Part shown: positions 8,474 through 15,213 of the stretch, one piece after another
Position numbering within the stretch: the stretch's first letter is position 1
Layout: each line of letters begins with the position of its first letter
Source: Clostridia bacterium
Lineage (GTDB): Bacteria; Bacillota; Clostridia; Oscillospirales; Acutalibacteraceae
Assembly (NCBI GenBank): GCA_017436915.1
Contig: JAFSCE010000027.1
Location: 1-44,432 of the forward strand
Length of the DNA: 44,432 nt
Direction: 5' to 3'
Notes under the pieces: generated by a model
Seen by the model: the letters and a program-made list of their open reading frames with translations, nothing else
Databases searched by the model: none
What the model was told of the DNA's origin: nothing
Made by a program: the position numbers and the translations under genes

Positions 8474-8526
8474 CATCCGACGCCTTCTCCTTGAGGAGAA
8501 GGTGCGAAGCGCAAGCAAAGCGGATG
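8474..8526. repeat. REP-like palindromic intergenic element
   Basis: Outer arms CATCCG (8474-8479) and CGGATG (8521-8526) enclose an inner perfect 9-bp hairpin (8483-8491/8494-8502) and a GCGAAGC/GC-rich spacer. The element can fold as a two-level stem-loop. Similar AAGGTG...GCGGATGAGG intergenic elements are dispersed in many gut Clostridia. Only one copy is seen in this window. Confidence 0.6.
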
Positions 8527-8540
8527 AGGTGTCATCCCGC

Positions 8541-8576
8541 ACAAAAAACAAGGCAGGGATCCCTCCCCGCCTTTTA
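8541..8576 (-). terminator. Terminator of spoVT
   Basis: On the minus strand an imperfect stem (AAGGC...GCCTT with an internal GGGAT/ATCCC) is followed by TGTTTTTTG. It lies 68 bases past the spoVT stop. Between it and spoVT is a short tandem run of ATTATTC (about 8605-8628). Confidence 0.65.
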
Positions 8577-8643
8577 TACTCCGTCGCGCCCCGCGCGACA
8601 CCATAATTATTCATTATTCATTATTCAATATTTAACCCCGCCG

Positions 8644-9186
8644 CTATTCTTCCATCTGCTTTCCCAAAAACGCCGCCGCCACCTGTGCGAGCTTTACGTC
8701 CGTTTCCCCCGGCATCGCACCGGTATCGTTCATCAGGATACACACACAGCCGATCACGTCGCCGGCCGAGAGTATCGGTGCCGCGATGCCCGCAAGACGG
8801 TCGCGTCCCTCCACCACCGGCACGCCTTTGCCGCCGTTCGTGCGCGCCGTCACCAGTTGCCGTTCCTCCATCACCTGCTCTAAATGCGGTGACAACCGCC
8901 GCTCCATATACTCTTTTTTCGATTCCCCCGCCACCGCGATCACGTGATCGCGATCACCGATCACCACCGGCAACCCGCACGCGCGGGACATGACGTCCGC
9001 ATATTGCGCGGCAAATTCGGTGATCTCTCCGATCGGCGAGTATTTCTTAAACACGACCTCCTCGTTCGGCCCCGTAAAGATCTCCAGCGGATCGCCCTCA
9101 CGAATCCGCATTGTCCTTCTGATTTCTTTCGGAATAACAACCCTCCCCAAATCATCGATTCTTCTAACTATTCCAGTTGCTTTCAT
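8644..9186 (-). CDS. spoVT: Stage V sporulation protein T
   Basis: A 180-residue transcription factor that acts in the forespore with sigma-G in Bacillus. Residues 1-50 form the AbrB-type swapped-hairpin DNA-binding domain (MKATGIVRRIDDLGRVVIPK, then EIRRTMRI), and residues about 55-180 form the GAF-like domain. Length matches B. subtilis SpoVT (178 aa). I chose the ATG at 9186, which has AAGGAG nine bases upstream and restores the family N terminus; a longer reading frame to 9357 adds an implausible AT-rich leader peptide. The leader holds a 25-bp tandem repeat and a possible hairpin that pairs with the ribosome site. A partial second copy of the gene start lies at 10345-10419. Confidence 0.96.
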   Translation of the reverse strand: MKATGIVRRIDDLGRVVIPKEIRRTMRIREGDPLEIFTGPNEEVVFKKYSPIGEITEFAAQYADVMSRACGLPVVIGDRDHVIAVAGESKKEYMERRLSPHLEQVMEERQLVTARTNGGKGVPVVEGRDRLAGIAAPILSAGDVIGCVCILMNDTGAMPGETDVKLAQVAAAFLGKQMEE

Positions 9187-9276
9187 ATATACATTTCTCC
9201 TTAAATTACAAATTGTGTTGTTATTATCTGTATTTTGTTGTGTTGTTATTATCTGTATTTTGAGGAGATTTATACT
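9155..9276 (-). repeat. Direct repeat copy 1: spoVT 5' end and leader
   Basis: The first ten codons of spoVT, its ribosome site and the leader down to GGAGATTTATACT recur, diverged but collinear and in the same orientation, at about 10390-10483. The two copies bracket the AT-rich gene at 9333-10238. Confidence 0.75.
9213..9261. repeat. 25-bp tandem repeat, two copies, in the spoVT leader
   Basis: A 24-base unit at 9213-9236 recurs exactly at 9238-9261, separated by one base. The second copy of the spoVT leader further downstream contains only one diverged unit, so the tandem duplication is recent or specific to this copy. Confidence 0.9.
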
Positions 9277-9303
9277 GCGTGAATTTACTTTTGCAATCAA
9301 ATA

Positions 9304-9312
9304 TGTTATAAT
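9304..9312 (+). promoter_or_regulatory. Extended -10 promoter of the AT-rich gene
   Basis: TATAAT at 9307-9312 is preceded by TGT, giving an extended -10. The best -35 at 17 bases spacing is a weak TTTACT (9284-9289). Confidence 0.6.
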
Positions 9313-9332
9313 AAATTTAACGAGGTGTTTAT

Positions 9333-10238
9333 ATGAACAAAAGAAAACAATTTGCATTAAATAAGCTTTTTAACTTTTGCGTTATTTTAGGTTTGTTTTT
9401 TGCATGGGGTTCAATAGACTTTTTTAGGGAGAACGATAGCGCTTGGGGTTTAGGCTTTGGTATAGTGGCATTGCTTCTTATAGTACTTCCCGCCATCTTT
9501 ACGCCCTATTGCTATGCTTTTGATAACGAGGGAGTATCTTTATGCTACATTTTTCTTCCTGTCGAAAGATATCTATGGAAAGATATCAACGCTATTGAGG
9601 TCGAAGACATAAAACTTGGCACCGCATCACAAGTGAGCATCTTTGATTTTTTCTATGCAAGTGTTTTTAGCATTAAGGGGAGCAACAAAGGCAAATGCAG
9701 GTTTTATATGAACGGACATATCCGTAAGAGTTTTAGAACAAAACACTTGCTTGAAAAGTATTGGGACGGAACAATAACGGGCTATCTATTTGAGGATGCT
9801 AAAAACTGGATAAATAAGCGAAAAACGAGAAAACAGGCACAAACAAAGGCACATTTAACAGACGAGATTGTTCCAATGGAGCGAGAAATAAGAGCAGAAA
9901 CAAGAGAATGGCTAAAACCGTTTATAGCACAAGCCAAACAATACAACCTTGATATCAAGCCAAAATATTTATATATCACAAATGATTTTGAAGAATTAAC
10001 TTCCAGACCCAAAGAAGGATATACATATACGCTAGTTTCGGAAATTTCTCACTTTAATGAAACCGACGAAAACCGTATAGTTGTTGTCAGTGTGGATTTG
10101 TTATATGTTCGACTTGGAAAAACGGCTTATCGCGGTGTTAAAAACAAACACATCAAAGAAGAATTTGAATTCACATTTTCTGATGTGTTAAACGAAATAA
10201 ACAAGAACGGAATAGAAGTTTATTGTAAAAATAATTGA
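9333..10238 (+). CDS. Unrecognised membrane-anchored protein, AT-rich gene
   Basis: A 301-residue protein that I do not recognise. Two hydrophobic segments (about 11-28 and 36-58) form an N-terminal hairpin. After them comes a region reading like the PH-like folds common in Firmicute membrane proteins (DNEGVSLCY, then ERYLWKDINAIEVED and RKSFRTKHLLEKYW), a charged Lys/Arg linker (about 150-175) and a mixed C-terminal domain (about 180-298). No catalytic motif stands out. The ribosome site is GAGGTG. Base composition and codon use are clearly more AT-rich than the flanking spoVT and surface genes. The gene is bracketed by two copies of the spoVT 5' region, which suggests horizontal arrival. 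A PH-domain-like immunity or regulatory protein is one possibility, at low confidence. Confidence 0.7.
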   Translation: MNKRKQFALNKLFNFCVILGLFFAWGSIDFFRENDSAWGLGFGIVALLLIVLPAIFTPYCYAFDNEGVSLCYIFLPVERYLWKDINAIEVEDIKLGTASQVSIFDFFYASVFSIKGSNKGKCRFYMNGHIRKSFRTKHLLEKYWDGTITGYLFEDAKNWINKRKTRKQAQTKAHLTDEIVPMEREIRAETREWLKPFIAQAKQYNLDIKPKYLYITNDFEELTSRPKEGYTYTLVSEISHFNETDENRIVVVSVDLLYVRLGKTAYRGVKNKHIKEEFEFTFSDVLNEINKNGIEVYCKNN

Positions 10239-10241
10239 TTA

Positions 10242-10273
10242 CAAAAGCGGAGTGGAAATCCACTCCGCTTTTG
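10242..10273 (+). terminator. Terminator after the AT-rich gene
   Basis: A 14-bp stem, arms 10242-10255 and 10260-10273, core AGCGGAGTGG, four bases after the stop codon. Confidence 0.88.
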
Positions 10274-10345
10274 CTATGTATAGGTCTAAAAATAGTACTT
10301 TCCGTCAAAAATTTTTCTTCAAAAATTGCCGCAAACCCCAGTGTT
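10249..10345. repeat. Intergenic repeat, copy A
   Basis: The stretch from the terminator hairpin through CTTTTGCTATGT, the TTTCCGTC block and AAAAATTGCC is recognisably similar, with small insertions and deletions, to 11519-11615. The two direct copies bracket the barnase/barstar pair. Confidence 0.6.
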
Positions 10346-10419
10346 TATGCGGCTTTAAACGACTTTTGTGTTATTATAACACGAGCCTCTATTCTTCTCA
10401 CAATTCCTGTTGCTTTCAT
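10345..10419 (-). pseudogene. spoVT 5' relic (24 codons) with its leader
   Basis: Minus-strand reading from ATG at 10419 gives MKATGIVRRIEARVIITQ then KSFKAA and a stop. The first ten residues match SpoVT at 9186 except that DD is replaced by EA, after which the AbrB domain is lost. The leader is also copied: the ribosome site AAGGAG (about 10428-10433) lies inside a perfect 11-bp inverted repeat (10424-10434/10468-10478). It is too short for a working AbrB domain. It may be a displaced original spoVT start or the remnant of a duplication. Confidence 0.75.
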
Positions 10420-10483
10420 ATATAAATCTCCTTGCTTTACAAATTTGTACTGTTAGTATCTGTAAAACAAGGAGATTTATACT
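10390..10483 (-). repeat. Direct repeat copy 2: spoVT 5' end and leader
   Basis: Collinear with 9155-9276: gene start, ribosome site, ACAAATTTGT-like block, GTATCTGTA block and GGAGATTTATACT. It lacks the second tandem unit. Confidence 0.75.
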
Positions 10484-10485
10484 TG

Positions 10486-10770
10486 TTAGCTTATGATTTC
10501 GTAATCAAACACATAATTTTTGTCAGCCCAATATTTTTTATTTTCTTCAAACATGTCTAAAATCTTTCTAACCGTTGGTTTTAAGTCCTCCGCCACACTT
10601 TCACAACCAACGATTGTTACAAAATCTACGTCACATTCGCGATTGATGCAGTCCCAAAACGCATCTAAATTTTTACCGTAATAATCAGGAAAATCCAATG
10701 CATCTTGAATTCGTTGATGTAGTTCATAGATATATTCACAATCCGTTAAATCTATCGTTGCTTTTTTCAT
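10486..10770 (-). CDS. Barstar-family immunity protein
   Basis: A 94-residue protein of the barstar family (PF01337), the cytosolic inhibitor that plugs the active site of barnase-type RNases. The signature FPDYYGKNLDAFWDCI (27-42) matches barstar; Asp36 and Asp40 correspond to barstar Asp35 and Asp39, the latter being the main residue that binds the barnase active site. The gene starts 15 bases after the toxin stop with the ribosome site AAAGGCGG, so toxin and antitoxin are one operon with the toxin first. It is a close functional partner of the 10786-11352 product. Confidence is high for the family; specificity for the neighbour is inferred from the pairing. Confidence 0.95.
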   Translation of the reverse strand: MKKATIDLTDCEYIYELHQRIQDALDFPDYYGKNLDAFWDCINRECDVDFVTIVGCESVAEDLKPTVRKILDMFEENKKYWADKNYVFDYEIIS

Positions 10771-10785
10771 ATATATCCGCCTTTC

Positions 10786-11352
10786 TTAAACAATTTCATA
10801 AAATGTTTGATAGTGGTCATATGTAACAAATATCAGTCCGTCATTCGACCACAAGATACGTTGACTGTTCCTTTTGCCAAGTTTATAATTGATATCCGCC
10901 TCATACCATACGCGCCCCTCCGCATGCGGCAAATGCTGATTAATATTTTTATATGTGCCACCAAACAACATTTTTTCGGTAGTAAATTTTGAAACCTTAT
11001 CTCCTTTACGCCATCCTAGAAGTTCCAGTTCCTTTTGCGACACATAGTAATCAGACAAATATTCTTTAAACATTAACATCCAATCCGCACCGTTTACACC
11101 ATTGATAGTTGCTGTTCCTGCTGTAATCGCCTGCATCAATTCAATCGCACAACGGCAATTCGGATGTATCGGAGGATCCGGATAAGGTTGCTCTGCAATT
11201 AGCCAAACCTTTCCGTGGTTATTTGCGCACACAATACACCTTTTGGGGTCCTCAACACTAATCCAATGCTTATAATTTGAGCTTGTTGTAATTTGAGACG
11301 ATAACCTATCTCCGTTTATAGCCGCCACAACAATTGCTAACTCTAAACTCAA
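10786..11352 (-). CDS. Barnase-like RNase toxin with a phage MuF-type Cys/His tail
   Basis: A 188-residue protein read from TTG at 11352, which has AAAGGAG eight bases upstream; a frame extending to 11475 has no ribosome site and runs across a hairpin. Residues 100-188 are a barnase domain: GRVWYEADINY, NSQRILWS and DHYQTF carry Glu151, Arg161, Arg165 and His180, matching barnase Glu73, Arg83, Arg87 and His102, so the RNase should be active. Residues 38-71 hold C-x2-C-x3-HGKV and PPIHPNCRCAIE, the pattern at the end of phage SPP1 gp7/Mu gpF head-morphogenesis domains. This looks like a truncated MuF polymorphic toxin. No signal peptide is present. Barstar follows directly. Confidence 0.92.
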   Translation of the reverse strand: MSLELAIVVAAINGDRLSSQITTSSNYKHWISVEDPKRCIVCANNHGKVWLIAEQPYPDPPIHPNCRCAIELMQAITAGTATINGVNGADWMLMFKEYLSDYYVSQKELELLGWRKGDKVSKFTTEKMLFGGTYKNINQHLPHAEGRVWYEADINYKLGKRNSQRILWSNDGLIFVTYDHYQTFYEIV

Positions 11353-11370
11353 TTTGTTTTCTCCTTTCGT

Positions 11371-11433
11371 ATTATACCATTCTTTAGCCCAAAAGTACAG
11401 TTCAAATCCTAAGGCTTGATAAACTGTACTTTT
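11371..11433 (-). promoter_or_regulatory. Toxin promoter and overlapping inverted repeat
   Basis: An extended -10, TGG-TATAAT, occupies 11371-11379 on the minus strand. At 17 bases spacing the -35 would be TGTACT (11394-11399), which lies within a 12-bp inverted repeat (11391-11402 and 11422-11433, 19-base gap). The repeat could be an operator, or a plus-strand terminator remnant because TTTTTT ends it. The start point would leave a leader of only about 13 bases. From 11353 to 11759 there is no gene; the interval holds this site, repeat copy B and the next promoter. Confidence 0.5.
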
Positions 11434-11518
11434 TTGATGGTGATAGTATAACACAACGGGGCTAGTCACCTTCAAGACACTTCAAACAATTTTTTTGCGC
11501 GTTCAAATAGATAGCGAC

Positions 11519-11615
11519 AGCGAGGTGAAATTCACCTCGCTTTTGCTATGTGCAAATCAAAACATGCTGTTTTCGTCCAAAAGTTTTCTTAAAAATTGCC
11601 CGAAAATCCAACCGC
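11519..11615. repeat. Intergenic repeat, copy B
   Basis: Starts with a near-perfect hairpin (11519-11529/11531-11541, core AGCGAGGTGAA) followed by CTTTTGCTATGT, a TTTCGTCC block and AAAAATTGCC, diverged from 10249-10345 but collinear. No plus-strand gene ends here, so the terminator-like hairpin has lost, or never had, a gene to terminate. Confidence 0.6.
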
Positions 11616-11675
11616 ACACTTATTCGAAAGGGTAGTCCACCCTTTCCCTGTATGATCGTGAAAAATCATATTAAC

Positions 11676-11703
11676 TTGACACTTTTGGAATTTCTTGTAT
11701 AAT
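11676..11703 (+). promoter_or_regulatory. Sigma-A promoter of the nucleotidyltransferase-OPA operon
   Basis: -35 TTGACA (11676-11681), 16-base spacer, -10 TATAAT (11698-11703). The leader contains an imperfect hairpin, GTTGAAAAG with CTTTTCCAAC, before the ribosome site GGAGGGG at 11744-11750. Confidence 0.9.
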
Positions 11704-11759
11704 ATTGTTGAAAAGCGTTCTACGGACTTTTCCAACAACATACGGAGGGGATCATTCTT

Positions 11760-12500
11760 ATGAAGGCAGTCATTTTCAATTCCGGCCTTGGCAATCGCAT
11801 GGGCGAATTCACCAAAAACAACCACAAGTCTATGACCCGGCTGAAGAACGGCGAGACCATTTTTCACCGGCAGCTCCGTTTGCTCAGCGCAGAGGGTATC
11901 ACCGATTTCATCATCACCACCGGTCCTTTCGAGGATCAGCTGAAAGCTGAAGCGGCCGATTTTCCTCACTTGAACTTCACCTTCGTGCGCAATGATATTT
12001 ACGATAAAACCAACTACATCTACTCCATGTATCTTGCGCGAGAGCACATGGATGACGATCTGCTGTTCTTCCACGGCGATCTGGTGTTTAACCGTAAGTT
12101 GATTCACGATGTGCTGGCATGCAGTGACAAGAATACCGGCACCGTAAACTTCAAAAAGGCGTTGCCTGAAAAGGACTTTAAGGGAAGAGTGCAAGACGGT
12201 AAGCTTCTGGAAGTTTCCATCCACATCTTTGACGAAGATTGCTTTGCCTTCCAACCGTTCTACAAAATGGAAAAGGCGACCGCTGCCGCATGGATCGCTA
12301 ATGTCGTGAAATTCATTGAAAAAGGCGAGAATAAGTGCTACGCGGAAAACGCCCTTAACGAAATTTTTGCCGATCTCAACGTCCGTGCCTTCTCCTACGA
12401 GGAGTATTACATTGACGAGATCGATAACTTGGACGATTACGCCCGTGTTTCTGCCGAGATCATCCCGTTTGACGAAGCAGATGAAAAATTCTTTGCTTGA
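11760..12500 (+). CDS. Nucleotidyltransferase of the sugar-phosphate/LicC type
   Basis: A 246-residue NTP-transferase-fold protein, predicted to join a phosphorylated small molecule to a nucleotide. The N-terminal nucleotide loop is NSGLGNRM followed by a Lys (HKSM), the counterpart of the usual GxGxR...PK signature with the Pro replaced by His. FHGDLVFN near residue 100 supplies the metal-binding Asp. It belongs with LicC-like cytidylyltransferases more than with full sugar-nucleotide pyrophosphorylases. It shares an operon with an OPA-family transporter 17 bases downstream. One reading is that the transporter brings in an organophosphate, such as glycerol-3-phosphate or phosphocholine, that this enzyme activates. 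The substrate cannot be told from the sequence. Confidence 0.8.
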   Translation: MKAVIFNSGLGNRMGEFTKNNHKSMTRLKNGETIFHRQLRLLSAEGITDFIITTGPFEDQLKAEAADFPHLNFTFVRNDIYDKTNYIYSMYLAREHMDDDLLFFHGDLVFNRKLIHDVLACSDKNTGTVNFKKALPEKDFKGRVQDGKLLEVSIHIFDEDCFAFQPFYKMEKATAAAWIANVVKFIEKGENKCYAENALNEIFADLNVRAFSYEEYYIDEIDNLDDYARVSAEIIPFDEADEKFFA

Positions 12501-12517
12501 TCTATTGGAGGAGAAGT

Positions 12518-13816
12518 ATGTCTGAAAAATATACGTACGGCTATACCGGCGAGCAATTCCGAAAATTTAAGAAATACGCCTGGTTAATGCTGTTAAGTTT
12601 TGGCTTTACCTATCTGTTCTTCTACAACGGCCGCCAGAATATCAATTTGGTGCTGCCGCTGATGAAGCAGGAGTTCCAGTCCGACCTTGGCACGCTGGGT
12701 ATCGTATCCTCGGCGCTTTTCTGGAGCTACGCCTTCGGTCAGTTGGTCAGCGGACGTCTCGGCTCTTACTTCGGCTATAAAAAGCTGATGATCTTCGGCG
12801 TGGTGTCGTCCGCCGTTTTGAACGTTGCCATCTCTTTCCAAAGCAGTCTGTGGGTGATCGCCGTTCTTTGGGGCCTGAACGGCTTCTGTCAGGCCATGGT
12901 ATGGTCCAACGGCGTAGGCGTCATCAACAAGTGGTGGCCTAAAGAAAAGAGGGGCTTTGCCTCCGGCCTTGCCACCGCCTTCTCCGGCGTTGCCCAGGCA
13001 GTAACGTATTTAACCGTTAACTGGTGCTTGATCCTCAATCCGGAATGGACCTGGCGAGCCGGTTTCCGGTTCCCCATCCTCCCCATGGTTCTGATTCTCG
13101 TCGCCTTTGTTCTGTTTTTCAAAGAAAAACCCGAGGACGTCGGTCTGAAGGCCTTTGAAGAGGCAGACCAGTCGCTGGACGAGAGCAATGCGGCTATGGA
13201 AGCAAAACTGGCAGAAAAAGGGTTCTTCTATCCCTACAAGCTGCTTTTCAGTGAGCCAAAGGTGATTTTGTTCTGTCTGATCTCTGCTATTGCCGGCATC
13301 GGCCGTTACGGCCTGCTGACCTGGATCCCCACCTATTTTACGGAGGAACTGGGTCTGACCCTGAAAGACGATATGTTCACCTATATCGTCCTGCCTCTGG
13401 GACAGGCGTGCGCCATGTTTGTGTTCCCCTTTATTACCGACAAGATTTTCAAAGGGAAACGGGAACCCATGCTGATTCTGGCTTCCGTCGTTGCCTTTGC
13501 GGGGATGATTTGCTTCCCCTTGTTTAAAACGCAGGTACCTGCCACCATCATGCTGTTCGTCGTAGGCGTTTTCAGCATGGTAACCGGTGTGATTTGGGCT
13601 ATTGCCGGTGACATGGGCGGTCGTGCACTGTCCTCCACCGTCGTCGGTGTTTTAGACTGGGCTGTATATATGGGCGCTGCCATCCAGGCCTCTGTCTTTG
13701 GTTTCATGCAAGAACGATTCGGTTGGGCTGCGATTTTCGTAACCATCGGTTGCCTGTATATCCTCCTGTTGGTGCTGACCCTGGTAGCGCGAAACATGAA
13801 AACGAAAAAACTTTAA
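12518..13816 (+). CDS. MFS transporter of the organophosphate:phosphate antiporter (GlpT/UhpT) type
   Basis: A 432-residue, 12-helix transporter. The N-terminal YFFFYNGRQNINLVLPLMK-like block and the long run to LGSYFGYKK fit the OPA branch of the major facilitator superfamily, whose members swap phosphorylated compounds (glycerol-3-phosphate, hexose phosphates) for phosphate. A GLSCATAFSG-like helix and a central cytosolic loop at about 200-235 divide the two halves. Start ATG at 12518 has GGAGGAG; a frame reaching back to 12497 overlaps the upstream gene and has no site. Cotranscribed with the nucleotidyltransferase and ended by a strong hairpin. Substrate unknown; glycerol-3-phosphate or phosphocholine would fit the surrounding genes. 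Confidence 0.85.
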   Translation: MSEKYTYGYTGEQFRKFKKYAWLMLLSFGFTYLFFYNGRQNINLVLPLMKQEFQSDLGTLGIVSSALFWSYAFGQLVSGRLGSYFGYKKLMIFGVVSSAVLNVAISFQSSLWVIAVLWGLNGFCQAMVWSNGVGVINKWWPKEKRGFASGLATAFSGVAQAVTYLTVNWCLILNPEWTWRAGFRFPILPMVLILVAFVLFFKEKPEDVGLKAFEEADQSLDESNAAMEAKLAEKGFFYPYKLLFSEPKVILFCLISAIAGIGRYGLLTWIPTYFTEELGLTLKDDMFTYIVLPLGQACAMFVFPFITDKIFKGKREPMLILASVVAFAGMICFPLFKTQVPATIMLFVVGVFSMVTGVIWAIAGDMGGRALSSTVVGVLDWAVYMGAAIQASVFGFMQERFGWAAIFVTIGCLYILLLVLTLVARNMKTKKL

Positions 13817-13826
13817 TTGTGCCACA

Positions 13827-13850
13827 AAAGGAGCGGGAAACCGCTCCTTT
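13827..13850 (+). terminator. Terminator after the OPA transporter gene
   Basis: A perfect 10-bp stem (13827-13836/13841-13850) with a GAAA loop, followed by TGTCGTTATTT. Confidence 0.88.
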
Positions 13851-13866
13851 GTCGTTATTTGCAGAA

Positions 13867-13895
13867 TTGACACTCCACCGTATTCGTGGTATAAT
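13867..13895 (+). promoter_or_regulatory. Sigma-A promoter of the glycerophosphotransferase-fusion operon
   Basis: -35 TTGACA (13867-13872), 17-base spacer, -10 TATAAT (13890-13895) with TGG before it: a near-perfect strong promoter. Confidence 0.93.
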
Positions 13896-13965
13896 TTAAC
13901 ATAGTGCCATTTCCAAACTTTTCGGCTTTCACACGGTTATTTTTTCACGATTGCGAGGTTTTCTT

Positions 13966-15213
13966 ATGCTTCTGTACATTGATCCCGGCACGGGCAGTAT
14001 GCTCTTTACGGTACTGCTCGGTTTGATCGGTGCGGCCGCTTATTCTCTGCGGATGCTGTTTATCAAACTGCGTTTTGCCGCAAGCGGCGGAAAAGCGCAA
14101 ATCAGCGCAAAAAAAATTCCGATCGCCATCTTTTCCGACGATAAGCGTTACTGGTCGGTTTTTGATCCCATTTGTCGGGAACTCGACAAGCGGGGCATGG
14201 AGGTGCTCTATATGACCGCCTCCCCCGATGACCCGGGGCTTAACAATCCGTATGAACACGTCCGCGGTGAATTTATCGGGGCCGGCAACAAAGCGTTTTC
14301 CAAATTGAATTTTCTCAACGCTACCATTCTGTTTTCCACCACTCCCGGACTGGACGTCTATCAATGGAAACGGTCGAAAAACGTGGATTACTACGTTCAC
14401 ATTTTCCATACCGCCGGTGAGGTCACCCGCTACCGCATGTTCGGCATTGACTACTACGATGCGCTGATGATCGCCGGTGCGCATCAAGAACGCGATATCC
14501 GCCAACTGGAAGAAAAACGAAATCTTCCCGCCAAAGAACTGGTCACGGTGGGTATCCCCTTTATGGACGAAATGGCGACCCGCCTCGCCTCCACCGGACC
14601 TGCTGCGGAGCATCCGCGCACGGTCCTTCTGGCACCCACTTGGGGTCCCAGTGCCATTTTCAACGTTCACGGGAGCAAGATCATCGATAAATTGCTCCAA
14701 ACCGGTTATCACGTGATCATTCGCCCCCACCCCCAATCCTTCGCTTCCGAAACGGAATTGCTGGATAAGCTGATGAAAGAATATCCGGAATCCGATCAAT
14801 TGGAATGGAATCGCGATACCGATAACTTTGAGGTCCTGCGCCGCAGCGACATTCTGATCTCCGACTTCTCGGGTGTTGTGTTTGATTTTTCTCTGATCTA
14901 CGATAAACCGGTCATTTACACCGATCCTAATTTCAATCTGGCACCCTACGACGCTTGGTTCCTGGACCATCGGCTGTGGACCTTCTCCGCTCTGCCGCGT
15001 ATCGGTCAAGAGCTGAATATGGAAAACTTGGACAACATCAAGGAACTGATCGACTCCTGCCTGGCAGATCCCCGCTACGCCCAAGGCCGCCAGGAAGTGC
15101 GCAATGAAACCTGGGCATACCCGGGAGAAGGCGCGGTTCGTGCCGCCGATTACCTGATGGCGAAATACGCATCGCTGACCGAAACGAAAAATGAAGGGAG
15201 TGTTGCAAAATGA
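13966..15213 (+). CDS. CDP-glycerol glycerophosphotransferase-family protein (teichoic acid type)
   Basis: A 415-residue protein with one N-terminal membrane helix (about 12-32) and a GT-B domain of the Glyphos_transf family (PF04464), as in TagB/TagF/TarF-like enzymes that move glycerol-phosphate (or another CDP-linked group) onto polyprenol-linked or teichoic polymers. Family hallmarks are VHIFHTAGEVTRYRMFGIDYYD, the PTWGPSAIF strand, RPHPQS and SDFSGVVFDF, the last two forming the nucleotide-phosphate site. The start is taken as ATG at 13966 (GAGG eight bases upstream) rather than TTG at 13951. Its last codon overlaps the next start (ATGA), so translation is coupled to the YidC/sulfatase fusion, which suggests that the two proteins act together on a CDP-alditol-derived polymer. 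Confidence 0.9.
   Translation: MLLYIDPGTGSMLFTVLLGLIGAAAYSLRMLFIKLRFAASGGKAQISAKKIPIAIFSDDKRYWSVFDPICRELDKRGMEVLYMTASPDDPGLNNPYEHVRGEFIGAGNKAFSKLNFLNATILFSTTPGLDVYQWKRSKNVDYYVHIFHTAGEVTRYRMFGIDYYDALMIAGAHQERDIRQLEEKRNLPAKELVTVGIPFMDEMATRLASTGPAAEHPRTVLLAPTWGPSAIFNVHGSKIIDKLLQTGYHVIIRPHPQSFASETELLDKLMKEYPESDQLEWNRDTDNFEVLRRSDILISDFSGVVFDFSLIYDKPVIYTDPNFNLAPYDAWFLDHRLWTFSALPRIGQELNMENLDNIKELIDSCLADPRYAQGRQEVRNETWAYPGEGAVRAADYLMAKYASLTETKNEGSVAK

Noticed and set aside
9187..9357. Longer N terminus for SpoVT, reading back to 9357
   Set aside because: It adds 57 mostly AT-rich residues before the canonical MKATGIVRRIDD start, which has a good AAGGAG site; the added stretch covers tandem repeats and the opposite promoter.
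9155..10483. Formal call of an integrative element with attL and attR
   Set aside because: The duplicated ends fit, but no integrase, recombinase or excision gene is seen and the interval is very short; I report only the duplication.
11353..11475. Longer N terminus for the barnase-like toxin from an upstream TTG at 11475
   Set aside because: No ribosome site there, whereas TTG at 11352 follows AAAGGAG. The added part crosses a 12-bp inverted repeat and the extended -10.
11589..12254. Long minus-strand frame opposite the nucleotidyltransferase gene
   Set aside because: It is a shadow of 11760-12500, has no ribosome site or recognisable domain, and crosses the promoter.
11760..12500. Naming this gene as a glycerol-3-phosphate cytidylyltransferase (TagD)
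   Set aside because: TagD has a different fold; the NTP-transferase type is clear but the substrate is not.
13945..15084. Long minus-strand frame opposite the glycerophosphotransferase gene
   Set aside because: Shadow frame; the plus-strand gene has a promoter, a start site and clear family motifs.
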